The position numbers and the translations under genes were made by a program. From Flaveria trinervia (lineage: Eukaryota; Streptophyta; Magnoliopsida; Asterales; Asteraceae): a DNA stretch of 64,000 nucleotides. Location: positions 105,138,551-105,202,550 of the forward strand of contig CM046452.1 of NCBI GenBank assembly GCA_025506515.1, written 5' to 3'. Numbering within the stretch: the stretch's first letter is position 1; every line of letters begins with the position of its first letter. This document shows positions 34,437-45,365 of this stretch, piece by piece. The notes beneath the pieces were generated by a model. That model did not search any database and was not told the DNA's origin. It worked only from the letters and a program-made list of their open reading frames with translations.

Positions 34437-35540
34437 CTAAAAGAATGAAGAAGAAGCAAGATTTGGGTGAAGAAACAGTCCTTTAATCGCGTAATTTTCT
34501 AACCGTTTTCCGCTTAACTGATTGCAACCTTCAATCCAACACCATTCCCATTTATTCTTGTGAGTTCTATCTTTTCTCCACACCACCATTCCTTTAGCAA
34601 TTTCCTTGTATAAACACACACACCCTTCAATTCCCACACATTTGGTACCACCACCAATAAATCTTTTCCCTAATTCAACTGGCATTCTTTCAATCAAATT
34701 CCATTCACCATCCTCTCCTAGCTCCCAAACTAACACATTCCCTCCAGGGGTCCCACCAACAACCGCTAGTCTTCCATCTCGTGGGACCATGGCGGCAAAT
34801 TCAAGCGTGTCACCCATTGGGACACTGAGTTCTCTCCATCTGTTTGAACTCATCTCAAAGCCCATTATGCTATATGCACGGGCTGAGGTCATCCAATAGA
34901 GGACCTCAAGCGAGTAGACACTCTCGTTAGGAGTCCATACAGTAAGCCTCACTGCAAACTCTACTGGCATGGACCCCATGAGTGTCCACTCATTACTTCT
35001 AGAGTCAAACATCTCTAATGCAGACTCATACGAGGCGGCGCCACCACTTGCCGCCTTGGACATCCCACCCGCCACGTACACTTTGAATTGGCTGGAGCAA
35101 ACCTCTATGACTCCCACCGCCGGATTAGTCCTCGGTTTCAGCAGCGGCGGAAGGTGGCGGAATTGACCAGTGAACGGATCACACACGGACAGCTGAACAG
35201 GCACGCTGCCAGTCGATTTAAGCAGTATCAACCCGCGTCCTGCAATTGTGGACACGGGTCGGGTCAGACCAGGAACATGTTCCAAATTGAGCAGGTGCCA
35301 ACTGCTCTCAATTGGGTTATGAACAAAACACAGCTTGCTGCTGCGGGTGGGCAAGGCGGCGAACCATGGCGGATGTTGGTGGCGGCTTGCATCTGTGGCG
35401 GTGGACCGCCCGCAGTCATGCCAGTGGCGGCAGGCGGCCATGGCACGGGCCAAGGAGTGTGGGGGGAGGTAGGAGAGGACGTTGGATAGCAAATCAGAAG
35501 GGAGATTGTTCCACATCTTTGAAGGGTGAACAAAACTCAA
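34437..35540 (-). CDS. F-box/kelch-repeat protein
   Basis: Intronless frame of 367 codons. Residues about 8-48 (KMWNNLPSDLLSNVLSYLPP then HSLARAMAACRHWHDC) are a clear F-box, which would bind SKP1/ASK in an SCF ubiquitin ligase. The rest shows kelch/galactose-oxidase-like beta-propeller blades: FKVYVAGGMSKAASGGAASY, ALEMFDSRSNEWTLMGSMPV, AYSIMGFEMSSNRWREL, RLAVVGGTPGGNVLVWELGE. The substrate is unknown. The Met at 35540 starts the F-box region directly; a second Met (MWNNL) lies eight residues later and could also serve. Plus-strand frames opposite this gene are GC-driven shadows. It is 3' to 3' with TRAPPC2 and divergent from the racemase gene. Confidence 0.9.
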   Translation of the reverse strand: MSFVHPSKMWNNLPSDLLSNVLSYLPPHSLARAMAACRHWHDCGRSTATDASRHQHPPWFAALPTRSSKLCFVHNPIESSWHLLNLEHVPGLTRPVSTIAGRGLILLKSTGSVPVQLSVCDPFTGQFRHLPPLLKPRTNPAVGVIEVCSSQFKVYVAGGMSKAASGGAASYESALEMFDSRSNEWTLMGSMPVEFAVRLTVWTPNESVYSLEVLYWMTSARAYSIMGFEMSSNRWRELSVPMGDTLEFAAMVPRDGRLAVVGGTPGGNVLVWELGEDGEWNLIERMPVELGKRFIGGGTKCVGIEGCVCLYKEIAKGMVVWRKDRTHKNKWEWCWIEGCNQLSGKRLENYAIKGLFLHPNLASSSFF

Positions 35541-36939
35541 AAGGATGTAAGAAGGTGAAAGTGTTTGCAGTTATAAACACAGAAAGCAATAATTGAAAGG
35601 TGTGAGAAGTATGATTGCATAGAGATGCGTGCCTAGTGGCGTTCGTGATCGAATCTGGGAGGCACATGGCCATATGTACTCCGGCATATTATTATTATTA
35701 CATTTGTTGTGCATATGTTGGAGTTTGTGTCCTTAGGAGAGATGAAGGGTCACAAGCCTTCCAAATCTCGTTTCTGCAAATTTGTCGTCTTTGGTTCATT
35801 TATGTCGTACGTAACCATTGATGTGGTCAGGTACCAACGATGGATGAAGTGCACCTAATAATTTAATGACAGGTCGAATTTTGATAAGAGTTTTTATAGG
35901 TATATTACACGGATTATTTTATTATAGAACTTGATAAGTAATCTTTAATTATCTGACTAAAGTGACGTCCTTTGGATGATATTTTAATGGTAAGCTTACT
36001 TTTTTATTCAAAACATTAAAGGTTTAAGATTTATATGGTGTCCATCAATAAGAAGGCGATAAAAGAATAATAACAAACGTTTTGAAAATCAAATTTCAGT
36101 GGTTACCGTCATTGCTACAAGCTAACTGACAGGACACAAATACCCGGACTTGTTTAAATAAGAGAAAATGTCACATAAAAAATTGTTGAGTTTGCCGCCT
36201 TCTTTTACTGGTGTGACTAATTAAACATTTTAGTCTTCAATTTAACTACTAATCCTATCTTCAAAAGATTGCTACTAAGCAATTGCTACTAAGTAATTGT
36301 ACCCTCATTCTTTTAATCTTTTAGAAAAGACTGTTAGACCTTGCACCAACCACACACATCGCACCAATTTGTAAGATGAGAATAATCAAACAAAACTCAT
36401 GTTCCTCTTTCTTTGTTTTCTAGTCACTTTTCTACACTTTTTAGTGATCAACAAGACAACACCACCTTTCTTTGCAAGTTGGAACGTTGGGAAGATAGAA
36501 TGACAGTCAAAGAGATTCCTTCCACAACTTCTTTTGTGATATTCTTCTCTTATTGGTTGGTGCATAATTCAAGAATCTCATCAAACACTAAAAGCACAAA
36601 GATTTTCTTGATTTGCAGTTGTTTTCCATGAAAGAAATTAAGCAACATCAATAGATTGCTGATATGAAGCTCATTTCAAAACAAGATTCCAGATTTTGCA
36701 CATTTTGAAGGTGGTTTTATTTCTTTATTGGTTTTCTGTTTGAAAAGTTGCTTGCTTTTTTCTTTGTGAGGCACATGTGATAGTGAATTTTTTACTTTTA
36801 AAGTCTAAAAATAGTTGCCATTGCAGTTAAAAATGCCCCTGCAAACAAAAGAATGCATAAAACGAGAATGAATGTAACCCCTGTTCCCGAAAGGGGCAAC
36901 AAAACAGCATTTACACAATATTGGTCTTAATTTGGCTTC
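35541..36939. other. Spacer between the divergent F-box and racemase genes
   Basis: Both promoters should lie here. A TATA-like 'tataaac' sits 33-40 bp upstream of the F-box ATG, which would leave little or no 5' UTR, so it is doubtful. A missing first exon (plastid targeting region) of the racemase gene was looked for at 36350-36930 but not convincingly found. Confidence 0.4.
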
Positions 36940-38196
36940 ATGAGTAGCAAGAGTTCTGTTAAAGCTTCACCACTATATCAGACAAATACAGTGGGAATAA
37001 TCGGCGGTGTTTCAACGGAAGTCGCACTTGATTTCATTAAAAAGCTCGTAAACATGAGCAATGAGTGTAAGAATGACGACAATGGGCTACCTTTTGTTCT
37101 CTGTTCGGATCCAATTATGAACAAAATAAATGATGGCACCAAAATTGTGGAAATTTTGAGATGTAAACGGGTTTTTCTAGAAAGATCAGGGTCTGTTGTG
37201 TTGTGATGCCATGTAACTTATTACATTCATGGTATGATGAAGTTTCAAAAGGGTGTTCAGTTCCTGTGTTACATATGGGTGAGTGTGTTGCAAGTGAGCT
37301 TAAGGAAGCTAAGTTAAAGCCGCTTGAAGCTGGAAGCCCGTTAGGAATCAGAGTCCTTGCAACTGACTCGATCCTAAAACTCAGATTCTATCAAGAAAAA
37401 CTTCAAAAGGAGGTAACTAATCGACGTCTTCACATTTGAAAATCATTTGTTACATAATCCTATAGCACGGGTCAACATGGGTTCAGTTAAAACAAGTCAC
37501 TTTTTACTAGTCAAAACGAGTTGGGCCCTTCTTGAAAACCTCTTTTGTCCATTTCACATACGCGTTCTTACAATTATAATCTAAATCTTTGAATAAAACG
37601 ACTAAATTGGTTCTAGGGCGCGTCAGGTGATGTACTAATGGGTCAAAACTTGTATGAGCCAAAATGGGTTAGGTTGACCTTAATATTTGTGTCCACCTTC
37701 GATAGCAAAAATAACATATTTTAAGGTTGTATGCATTAAAAAGACTAAGTTACTTTCTAACAACATAGTTGGCGTGTTAATTTTCCACCTGAGTCAAAAG
37801 GATCCATCATATAAGAACCGCTAATCATCGTATACATCTTTTAAGGTCTACAATTGCTGTGATTCAATAAATTTATAGTGTATTTGATTGACCTACAAAT
37901 ATACATACATGCAGGGTTTTGAGGTTATTGTACCAGATAAAGCTACCATGGAACACACAATAATCCCATCAATTGAGGCAATAAGCAGAAAAGGCATAGA
38001 AGGAGCACAAAACCTGTTTAGAATTGCATTACAAGTGCTTCTTGTGAGGGCTGTGAATATCATCATTCTTGCATCAGATGATTGAAGAACACTGTTGCCA
38101 CATGATGATCCTTTGTTGAAAAGATGTGTTGACCCGTTGGATACATTGGCCCGGTCAACCGTCAAACTTGCTCAATCTTCCATTAAAAGTTCTTAA
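36940..38196 (+). pseudogene. Aspartate/glutamate racemase family gene, broken
   Basis: The family interconverts amino-acid enantiomers using two catalytic Cys. Two exons are visible, 36940-37412 and 37915-38196, with clean GT-AG borders. Matching blocks: NTVGIIGGVSTEVALDFIKK, LPFVLCSDP (first Cys region), then the second Cys region MPCN, SKGCSVPVLHMGECVASELK, EAKLKPLEAGSPLGIRVLAT, FEVIVPDKATMEHTIIPSIE, IALQVLLVRAVN, ILASDD, LLPHDDPLLKRCVDP. Lesions: about 25 codons missing between 'DPIMNK' and 'KIVEILRCKRVFLE'; a one-base loss at about 37187 that shifts frame before MPCN; and a TGA where the family has Met after ASDD, with the C-terminal frame still intact to TAA at 38194-38196. The usual N-terminal plastid-like extension is absent too. 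Three independent lesions favour a real pseudogene. The relative I recall is Arabidopsis At1g15410. Confidence 0.85.
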
Positions 38197-38326
38197 TAAT
38201 CACACATGTATATAGAAGATATAGATAAATATGTGCATTAGTATACTGTGTATTGCTACCACATGTGATTCTTTCTCGGTAAAAACTGAGTTATAATACT
38301 AATAAAAGCAATTACCACTTGGTTAT

Positions 38327-38605
38327 TGATAGGGATTGAATTAGGTAAAAGAGGAAAATCAAAGAAGCACTCTATATTGGATTTAAGAAGATGATCTCAA
38401 ATGATCTACAAAGATAACTATCCATCGAAGTGGTCCAGGGCTATGCCCTTCTCATGCTAATGCAATGAGCCTAACAAACTATCCACTATCTCCCCTCCCC
38501 TTCAAATGACTATTGATCCTTATTTATAAAAATAGAAGTTACACTTACCCCCTCACATAATTACAAAAGGCTATTAAGTAACACACTAGAATCAAATCTC
38601 TATCA
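38327..38605 (-). repeat. 3' LTR of the gag-only element
   Basis: 279 bp, TGATAGGGATTG...TCTCTATCA with the 6-bp inverted ends TGATAG/CTATCA. It contains the gag stop region on the minus strand. Confidence 0.9.
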
Positions 38606-39770
38606 ATACTCCCCCCATAACACAAGACTTGTCCTCAAGGCTTGCTAGGAGACCTACCAGTAGTATGAAGAACCCCATCCAAGTGGAAATTGTCCATATG
38701 CTCCAACTGCAAATGCAGCCCTCAAGTCCATCTGATTCGTCGTCCTCGAGCAACAACACACGAAGGGTACCTTCTGGACACTTATGAGCTAGACTATATA
38801 GTTGTCCACACTTGAAGCATAGTCCTTTCTTCTTGCGTTCTTCCCACTCAGTGCGAGATAGGGAACGAACACCACGATCACGATAGCGTGCGTGCCCACT
38901 GGCAAGCCCGAAATTCTCAACAGTTTTGGTCATCGTATTGTCCAAAGGACGATACCCGATCCCGGAATCCAACAAAGGTAGGCCGGCATGTGGAGGGTAT
39001 CGAAAACGGGACAACAACGTGCTGGAATTCGATGGCCGAAGCATCAATTCGACATCCTTAGCCAAAGACATCGCATCAATGCAAGAAGTTGGACGGTGTA
39101 AACGAACCCTCTGTTTGACATCATCCTTCAAACCAGCAATAAAATAACCGAGAGTTTGAGACTTCGGTAAATGAGGAACCAAGAACAATAAATACTCGAA
39201 GTCATCTATATAATCAAAGATGGATTCCGATTGTTGAATAGTAGCTAATTGTTCGTAAGGATTTTGAATTGCGAGACCATTGAAGCGTTGTAATTCTGAT
39301 TGAAATTCAAGCCAAGTCAAGGAAGGGCGAACCTGAGTGATGATCCTAAACCAGTGTTGAGCAACCCCAATCATGCTCAGTTGAACGAGACGCAAACGGA
39401 TGTCATCATCAGTATTATTGATGCTGAAATACAGATTTGCCTTTTGGATCCAACCTTGCGGATCAAATCCAGAGAACTCAGGCAATTTCACCTTCTTCAC
39501 AGCCAATGGTAAGCCAGCAGAAGCATCTATTGAATCCGATTTCGAGCCAGGTGAAGTGAAAACCATACCCACCGAACCTGATCCAGAAGACCCATCAATA
39601 AGCTTCGGCTCCTGCGACTGCATCCAAGCTATCATCACCTTACGGAATTCAGCCGATTCCACCCGATCCGCCTCTAACGCGCTAAGAGAAGCTTTAATTT
39701 CAGTAACATCAAATTGGAGTTGTTGAATCTGTTTGTCGTGATTATCCAAACGTGAATTATGATTCACCAT
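38592..39770 (-). CDS. Retrotransposon Gag polyprotein (Ty3/gypsy-like)
   Basis: 392 codons. An N-terminal coiled-coil-like stretch (HDKQIQQLQFDVTEIKASLS) is followed by the retrotransposon gag domain (VKLPEFSGFDPQGWIQKANL, YFIAGLKDDVKQRVRLH) and a zinc knuckle CFKCGQLYSLAHKC at about residues 320-335. The C-terminal part (ASLEDKSCVMGGV) corresponds to the extreme end of a gypsy pol reading frame, showing that pol was removed in frame or nearly so. The frame ends inside the 3' LTR. It is uninterrupted, so Gag could still be made. Confidence 0.9.
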   Translation of the reverse strand: MVNHNSRLDNHDKQIQQLQFDVTEIKASLSALEADRVESAEFRKVMIAWMQSQEPKLIDGSSGSGSVGMVFTSPGSKSDSIDASAGLPLAVKKVKLPEFSGFDPQGWIQKANLYFSINNTDDDIRLRLVQLSMIGVAQHWFRIITQVRPSLTWLEFQSELQRFNGLAIQNPYEQLATIQQSESIFDYIDDFEYLLFLVPHLPKSQTLGYFIAGLKDDVKQRVRLHRPTSCIDAMSLAKDVELMLRPSNSSTLLSRFRYPPHAGLPLLDSGIGYRPLDNTMTKTVENFGLASGHARYRDRGVRSLSRTEWEERKKKGLCFKCGQLYSLAHKCPEGTLRVLLLEDDESDGLEGCICSWSIWTISTWMGFFILLVGLLASLEDKSCVMGGVLIEI

Positions 39771-39946
39771 GATTGAAAATGAATCAAAAATTGTAGGAAC
39801 AGAAAGTAATGAAGGAATTGTAGATAGAAACCGGGATTAGAAAGCAAATGTAGAGCTGATAAGCAGAACAGGAACAAATTGGAACCTAGAGCTAGAACCG
39901 GAAATTGAAAATGAAAGGAGAGCAGAGGGGCGGCAGGTCGGACCAA

Positions 39947-40229
39947 TGATATGGATTGAATTAGGTAAAAGAGGAAAATCAAAGAAGCACTCTATATTGG
40001 ATTTAAAAAGATGATCTCAAATTATCTACAAAGATAACTATCCACCGAAGTGGTCCAGGGTTATGCCCTTCTCATGCTAATGCAATGAGCCTAACAAACT
40101 ATCCACTATCTCCCCCCCCCCCCCCTCAAATGACTATTGATCCTTATTTATAAAAATAGAAGTTACACTTACCCCCTCCCATAATTACAAAAAGCTATTA
40201 AGTAACACACTAGAATCAAATCTCTATCA
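39947..40229 (-). repeat. 5' LTR of the gag-only element
   Basis: 283 bp, TGATATGGATTG...TCTCTATCA. Compared with the other LTR it carries a 14-C homopolymer (40112-40125) in place of 'cccctcccctt'. Its left end is adjacent to the leader and its right end to the target duplication. Confidence 0.9.
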
Positions 40230-40362
40230 GTTATATGTGGAATCAAAGGCAACTAAGATTGACTAATTGTTTTAATAAACAATCTCAAACATCTAAACAC
40301 TTATTATGGAATGACATAAAAGTTTCGGATCAAATCAGGCAATGTGTATATTACTATATGTT

Positions 40363-42261
40363 CTATGAGCCTTGGTTGCTCCCGAAGGTGTTTTTCACTG
40401 CACCAGCAGCACCCTCGGCTAAGTTGGCCGCACCGGTTACCGCTCCTTGTGCTATACCCATCACACCACTTGCTGCTCCGCCAGCCATGATGGCTGCTCC
40501 GTGTGCCATTGTCTTAACCGAATTCTCAGTCTGTATACACAAACATATAAGAAGTTCATATATTAAACTCTGGATAATCTAGAAGTCGTGGAACACTGAT
40601 CGAACCAATTTGGCGGTTCACTCCGAATTTTAGAACAAGAATCTTTTCAATAACATGTATTTTGTATGAATTTTCATAAACTAGAAGACCAAAGAGAACA
40701 TAATGCATGCAGAAATTAGGGGGCTCTATTCGGTTTGAAGATAAAGCTATAATGAATTTTTAATGAAGCAATATTATTCCTTTTATCACCAATTTAAAAC
40801 TAGAGGCTCTACCTATTAGGCTACACGGGGTTGCGCCCCTTGGAACTTAGCATGGGCGAAGCTCATCGAGGGCTACAGGGGGCACCCCCTATCTTTTTCG
40901 TCCATAGTGTCAATTTTTGGCCAGGTAGTGTAAATTTTCGATCCGATAGTGTAATTTTTTTAATATTTATAGAGTTAACCCCCCCTAATAGTTTACTTTT
41001 GGCCCGCCCTCCCCATAGTGTTATCGAAGCTCCACCACTTGAACCTAGAGGTGTCGTATTGACCCGTGCCAAGTGTGTCGATCCCTTGGAATTAAGCCTA
41101 TTGCTTAGAGTAGACGGTGCCGTGACCGAGGAAGGGTTGCGGAAACCCAGGTTGAAACACCACCCTGGGTCCCGATGAGAAAATCAGCAGATTGTTTTGT
41201 TTTGTTTGAATGCAACTTGTATTTTGCCACAAAAATGTATACATGGAAAAACGTGAGGAAAAGTGAAACAAAATTATGCTAAACGAGAAAAATTGAAAAA
41301 GAAATAATATTCTGATGCGGATATGACAATCACCAGCTGAAAATAGTCTTAAACTTAAATAGATACGCACCGCAATCTCCAAACTTGTTTGATTAATGCT
41401 ATGAAAAACTTGGATCGGGTCAATCCAAATCTAATTACACTAGAGTTGTGATTGCAAAATTTAGTTGAAAATAAATTTTGGCAAAAAAAAATAAATAACT
41501 TAATTATAACTCTTCCAAAAGGAGTTTTAAAAAGTGTTTATTTTAATTTAAGAATTTGAAATTTGAAAAATAACTAAAGAGTACAAACTATAAAGTATGA
41601 GGTGTTTGTTAATAGTAGTAGTAGAGTGGTTAAATAAGAAATTGAAATAAAAAAAAATTAAAAAATTAATAAATAATCATCTTTTTACTTTTCAAAAACT
41701 CTGATTCTATCTTATATGAAAAATGAATCTGAAAAGTGCTTTTGGGATTGCCAAAAACATATATATTTATTTGATTTATTAACTTTTCATAAATTGTTAA
41801 TAAGTCAAAAGTCAAAAGTAAATAAGTATTTTCAAAAAAATATAAATCCGTATTCTCCTATCTTGTTTGATTTGATTAATATATTGATAAACTTTGATAA
41901 GGTCAATCCAAATCGAATCACCCTAAAATAATCAAAACCTTATACCAGTTCTGAAAACAACCTTTCTAAGTTGCAAGAGATTCTAAATTGTAATAAAGAT
42001 GAGGATAAACATATGATACCTGCTGTATAACACCAGCGTTTTGGGATGGCTGTTGGGTGATTTCTGCATCTCTATGCAACTGCAATCAAAATCAAATCAA
42101 AACCAAACCAAATCAAATCAAATCAAATCACAATGAAAAAGGTCATGTGGTCTATTGGAATTGCAAATTAGACGATCGGAGAAATTAACCGTTTGGAATA
42201 CCTGGGGCTGATCATCGGCGGTAGCCTGGGTGTCAAAGGTTGTTGCTTGTTGACTCGCCAT
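40363..42261 (-). CDS. Small LEA-like Ala/Gly-rich protein, three exons
   Basis: Exons 42202-42261, 42020-42079 and 40363-40530, each first border GT-AG and all introns phase 0, give 95 residues: MASQQATTFDTQATADDQPQ, then LHRDAEITQQPSQNAGVIQQ, then TENSVKTMAHGAAIMAGGAA and GVMGIAQGAVTGAANLAEGA and a C end AVKNTFGSNQGS. The composition (Ala, Gly, Gln, no Cys, hydrophilic N half) resembles small LEA or stress-related proteins, but I do not recognise the family; homologues named from memory would be guesses. A G-box lies 170 bp upstream. The second intron (about 1.5 kb) contains repeat sequence. The two 20-codon exons match the frame exactly, which supports the model. Confidence 0.75.
40800..41190. 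repeat. GC-block repeat fragment in the intron
   Basis: Contains 'cggggttgcgcccctt', 'aggggg caccccct' type inverted G/C blocks and repeated 'atagtgtaaattt' phrases. Similar blocks occur at 20225-20340 and 44560-44695. Probably a fragment of a dispersed element; no protein match recognised. Confidence 0.5.
42083..42130. repeat. (AAATC)n microsatellite
   Basis: About nine imperfect copies of 'aaatc/aaacc' directly upstream of the second LEA-like exon's acceptor. Confidence 0.85.
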
Positions 42262-42428
42262 GTTTGTCTTCATCGTTCGTTAATTAAAATGGTGAATTTG
42301 CTAGGGATCTGTATGTGTTATGGAAGGAAGAAGGTCATGTACTGTTTATGGATGTTTTTTAGATTAAAAAGAAAAAAATGCATCTGAACTGCGAGTATGT
42401 ACGTAACCGTAACACATGGCTCTCTTAA

Positions 42429-42434
42429 CACGTG
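42429..42434 (-). promoter_or_regulatory. G-box / ABRE-like element
   Basis: AACACGTGGA contains CACGTG about 170 bp upstream of the LEA-like start codon, compatible with ABA or stress control. Inference only. Confidence 0.45.
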
Positions 42435-42439
42435 GATAC

Positions 42440-43595
42440 AACACTTGCATGCCACGACTATCTTAACGAGTGACATGTTTATAATTCTCATTAAATTAAA
42501 TTATTACTATACATATATACTCATAGACCCTATATTTTACGAGGGCTAATTTCTCTCTCATGCAATCATGCACGAGTTTATACCGTTTTTATCAATATAT
42601 GTAATCAAAATTCCTACCATTTTGAATCATTAAAATCTTTTCAGTTTAAACCCACTGAAATCACAAAGTGCTTCAAGTTCTTCTTCATTAATGCTTATCA
42701 AAATCAAACTATGAAATCCTCACTCCAAAGTTAAGCGTTGCATTGTTTTATTATTACAAAATGCAAGAGTGATGATGAAGTTAACGAGATATAATAACAA
42801 TAATGACAGCGAATATATATATTTATGAAACCATTCTTCCTATCAATGCTAACAGTTTGCTTAATTGTATTTATTTGACTTGATAATTGATAGCTGTATT
42901 CTACACTTGGATATTAATTTAATCGTGGCATATGGGTTCATTTATTTTATTGTGTTATTGTTTGGTTGTATTAACCGTATGCCTGGTTATAGAAACAGCA
43001 ATTCGTACCATAACTTGTGCCCAAATTAAGATATGGGATTTATCAATATATGTTATGATATGTAACAAATCAAGTATCTTCATCAACATCCAGCCTAGAG
43101 AGAAGAGATGTGTTGAATAGTTTATTGTATACCTGGGAAAATGGGCAGGTTGGGCCGGACAGGATGACGGGTTAGAACGGGTTCGGGTCAGGATGGATTC
43201 GGATCAAAATGGATATAATTTTAAAAAGGGTTACTATGGATCGGATCAGGATGGGTTTTAACAAAATTAAAGACAAGTAAAGATGGGTCTTAATTACAAT
43301 AGCAACAATCAAAAACTGTAGAATAACTATTATGAAACAAGAAGTGAAATCGTATCAATCTGCCTTTGTAAGTTTATAGCATTGCAATCTAATCTATGTA
43401 TTAATCTACACCATGTATGAACTGTGTGCCACCTCCAAAAAACATGAATTTATCTTTATTTATAGTAATCTAATTTTCACCACCCTTGTATTCAGCTAAC
43501 CTAGTTTATGAACTGTGGAACATTGCTATACCACACCTGTGTTAATTGCAAAACACAAAACTATCATCAATTCACAACAATATTCTAGTATATCA
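42440..43595. other. Intergenic with degenerate 'gggtcagg' tract
   Basis: Mostly AT-rich. At 43140-43260 there are short degenerate repeats of 'gggttcgggtcaggatgg', related to the dispersed 'gacccgttttgaccc' motif. No gene recognised. Confidence 0.45.
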
Positions 43596-43599
43596 AGTT

Positions 43600-43975
43600 A
43601 AATTCTTAATGTTGCATATAACTACATTCAAATTCACAGTAAACGACCTATCATGACTTTTTGGCCATAGGATCAGAGCTTTGTAACCCTTGGACGCCGG
43701 CACCAAACAATTCATTCCCATGGCACTAGAACTTCTCCCTTTCTTCATCGATTTCAACCCCTTAATGGCTTCTACATTGTCCATACAAGGAATACACTCC
43801 CTCATACTTGCTTGACACTTCTCGGACTCTGGCAAGACATCGACCCCTTCATCATCACTTTCACCACTTCCGCCTCATTGTTCGAATTCTTCAACACATC
43901 TGAATCACTCACCGACCTCATTATCATCCCTCGTCACCCCATTCTCATCCATTAGTTGCATCCTCGGTATTGTAG
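43600..43975 (-). pseudogene. PMT-type putative methyltransferase (DUF248) N-terminal fragment
   Basis: The minus strand encodes, with a few stops, a luminal-stem and domain-start segment of a Golgi PMT protein: LMDENGV..DDNEVGE, then ESDDEGVDVLPESEKCQASM, IPCMDNVEAIKGLKSMKKG, NCLVPASKGYKALILWPKSH. In intact proteins these correspond to LMDENG..EVGEFDP, PESMREYIPCLDN and NCLVPxPKGYKxPIPWPKS. The catalytic methyltransferase domain is missing, and the ERFERHCP segment is scrambled (RSSSAMGM). No introns are seen. A truncated copy, perhaps carried by a transposon or retroposed. Confidence 0.7.
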
Positions 43976-44559
43976 GCGGTGGGGGTGACGAAGAAAGCGA
44001 TGGTGATGGTGGAACCGGAGCTCATGAGTGTTCAATGATGAATTGCAGTCCTATGGCAAGAAGATGAAACCCATTTTGACCCGTTGTTTTTAATTAAGTG
44101 GCCCAATCTGACCCATTAGTTTGTTTTACTATGTTCAGTTTACCCATTTAAACCCCTTACAAAATAAGACTTGACCCAAAATAACCCACACACTTATATC
44201 TAGAGCTCAAAAGAGCTCAAATGTAAATGTTTGGGTAGAGATTGCCAGGCCTAGTTTATTGATAATCTAAGAGTCGTAAATATCATTTTCAGATCAAAAT
44301 TATTCGGTGGTTCACTTTAATAAATCAATCGGATATAACTCAGATGCGATCAAGAACTAGTATGATTTTTGTGTGATATTCGTGAACCAGAAGAAGGAAC
44401 ATAATGTCATCTCTTTTGAAATCAATATTTGCAGTGAAAGGGAGAAAACTGCTAGTGATAGTTTTCATATCAAAGCATTACACTTTTTACCCTTAAGTTT
44501 CACATGTGAAATTTAGGTAAAATCAATTTTTGTGCGTTTTTCATAAAGCAATGTTTACC
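43976..44559. other. Intergenic with dispersed motif
   Basis: 44070-44180 carries 'ttttgacccgttg' and 'aatctgacccatt' type repeats. Nothing else recognised. Confidence 0.4.
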
Positions 44560-44695
44560 AGGGGCTCTGTCCCTTGAACTCCGCCGGAGGCTCCCTCTTG
44601 TATCCCGCCTAGGGCTGCCGCCCCTTAGACCTCGCTCCCGGGGGCGTTGCCCCCTTAGAACCACCATCACTTAGGGGCTTCGCCCCTAATAAGGT
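44560..44695. repeat. GC-rich block of alternating GGGGC/GCCCC segments
   Basis: Successive short inverted G/C blocks (ccaggggctctgtcccttg, gggctgccgcccctta, gggggcgttgccccctt, ggggcttcgccccta) in an otherwise AT-rich spacer. Each could form a small hairpin. The same style is present at 20225-20340 and 40825-40890. Confidence 0.7.
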
Positions 44696-44699
44696 TTTC

Positions 44700-45365
44700 A
44701 ATTTCAAGGATCACAATAAACTCAAATATGCATGCACTCCCACACCTCTTGAATTATTTGATGGATATTATGATTAAATTGTTCATTATTCAATGCAATT
44801 ACATTCAATGCAATCCAGTTTATATAAAGATATTATGTTACACATCTAAGATGATTGTAATCATTACTACCTAAATGTGACTTAGTCATTTGTATGTGCT
44901 TGATTCATACATTAATGCACAGCATGTCAAGCGATCATGCCTAGTACACCGTAGTTAGTTCAAACAAAAAATAGGTAGATTAATTCGCCTTGAATGGGGA
45001 AATCAATCATGTGTTCTTGGGTTTCATGTGTGTGTCTTGATATTTAATTTGCAAATTAAGCTAGCTTTAGTTTAACCCCATAATCAAAAAAAAAAAAACT
45101 CTAGGGACTTGCTTTCAATCAAACAGTATGAGTGATACCTACTTACACTAACTAACTAACATAATAGGTTTTTGCCCATGATTTGACGATAGTTACCATA
45201 ACTTAAACAGCTAGAAGAACAATCTTGCATGTAGAAATTTGAGATTCTATGAGCTGCAAAGGAAACTTATGCATTTTCATCTTTCAAAAACCATACCGAG
45301 TGTTAAATGTCACACATACTATGCTTCTTTACCTGATATAAAGAATTGAAAGCAATCAGAGATGA
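44700..45365. other. Intergenic, nothing recognised
   Basis: AT-rich spacer; short direct repeat 'caatgcaattacattcaatgcaa' class only. Confidence 0.4.

Larger units (their letters stand above)
38327..40229 (-). mobile_element. Gag-only LTR retrotransposon (TR-GAG type) with complete LTRs
   Basis: Two direct repeats, 38327-38605 and 39947-40229, each running TGATA...CTATCA, flank one gag frame on the minus strand. The element is bordered by the 5-bp target duplication GTTAT (38322-38326 and 40230-40234). Upstream of the minus-strand 3' LTR is a polypurine tract (ATGGGGGGAGTAT). No protease, reverse transcriptase, RNase H or integrase is present: after the zinc knuckle the frame passes almost directly to a LEDK-like C-terminal remnant, so pol has been deleted. 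It would depend on an autonomous gypsy relative. The sequence after the 5' LTR (TTGGTCCGACCTGCC) should hold the primer-binding site, but I could not name the tRNA. By eye the LTRs differ at about eight bases plus a C-tract, so the insertion is fairly recent. Confidence 0.9.

Noticed and set aside
35088..35596. Two long plus-strand frames
   Set aside because: They are antisense shadows of the GC-rich F-box/kelch gene, with no family motifs.
36413..36631. Possible first (targeting) exon of the racemase gene
   Set aside because: No similarity to known N-terminal regions and no donor leading into 36940.
42193..42387. Plus-strand 64-codon frame
   Set aside because: Antisense to the first LEA-like exon.
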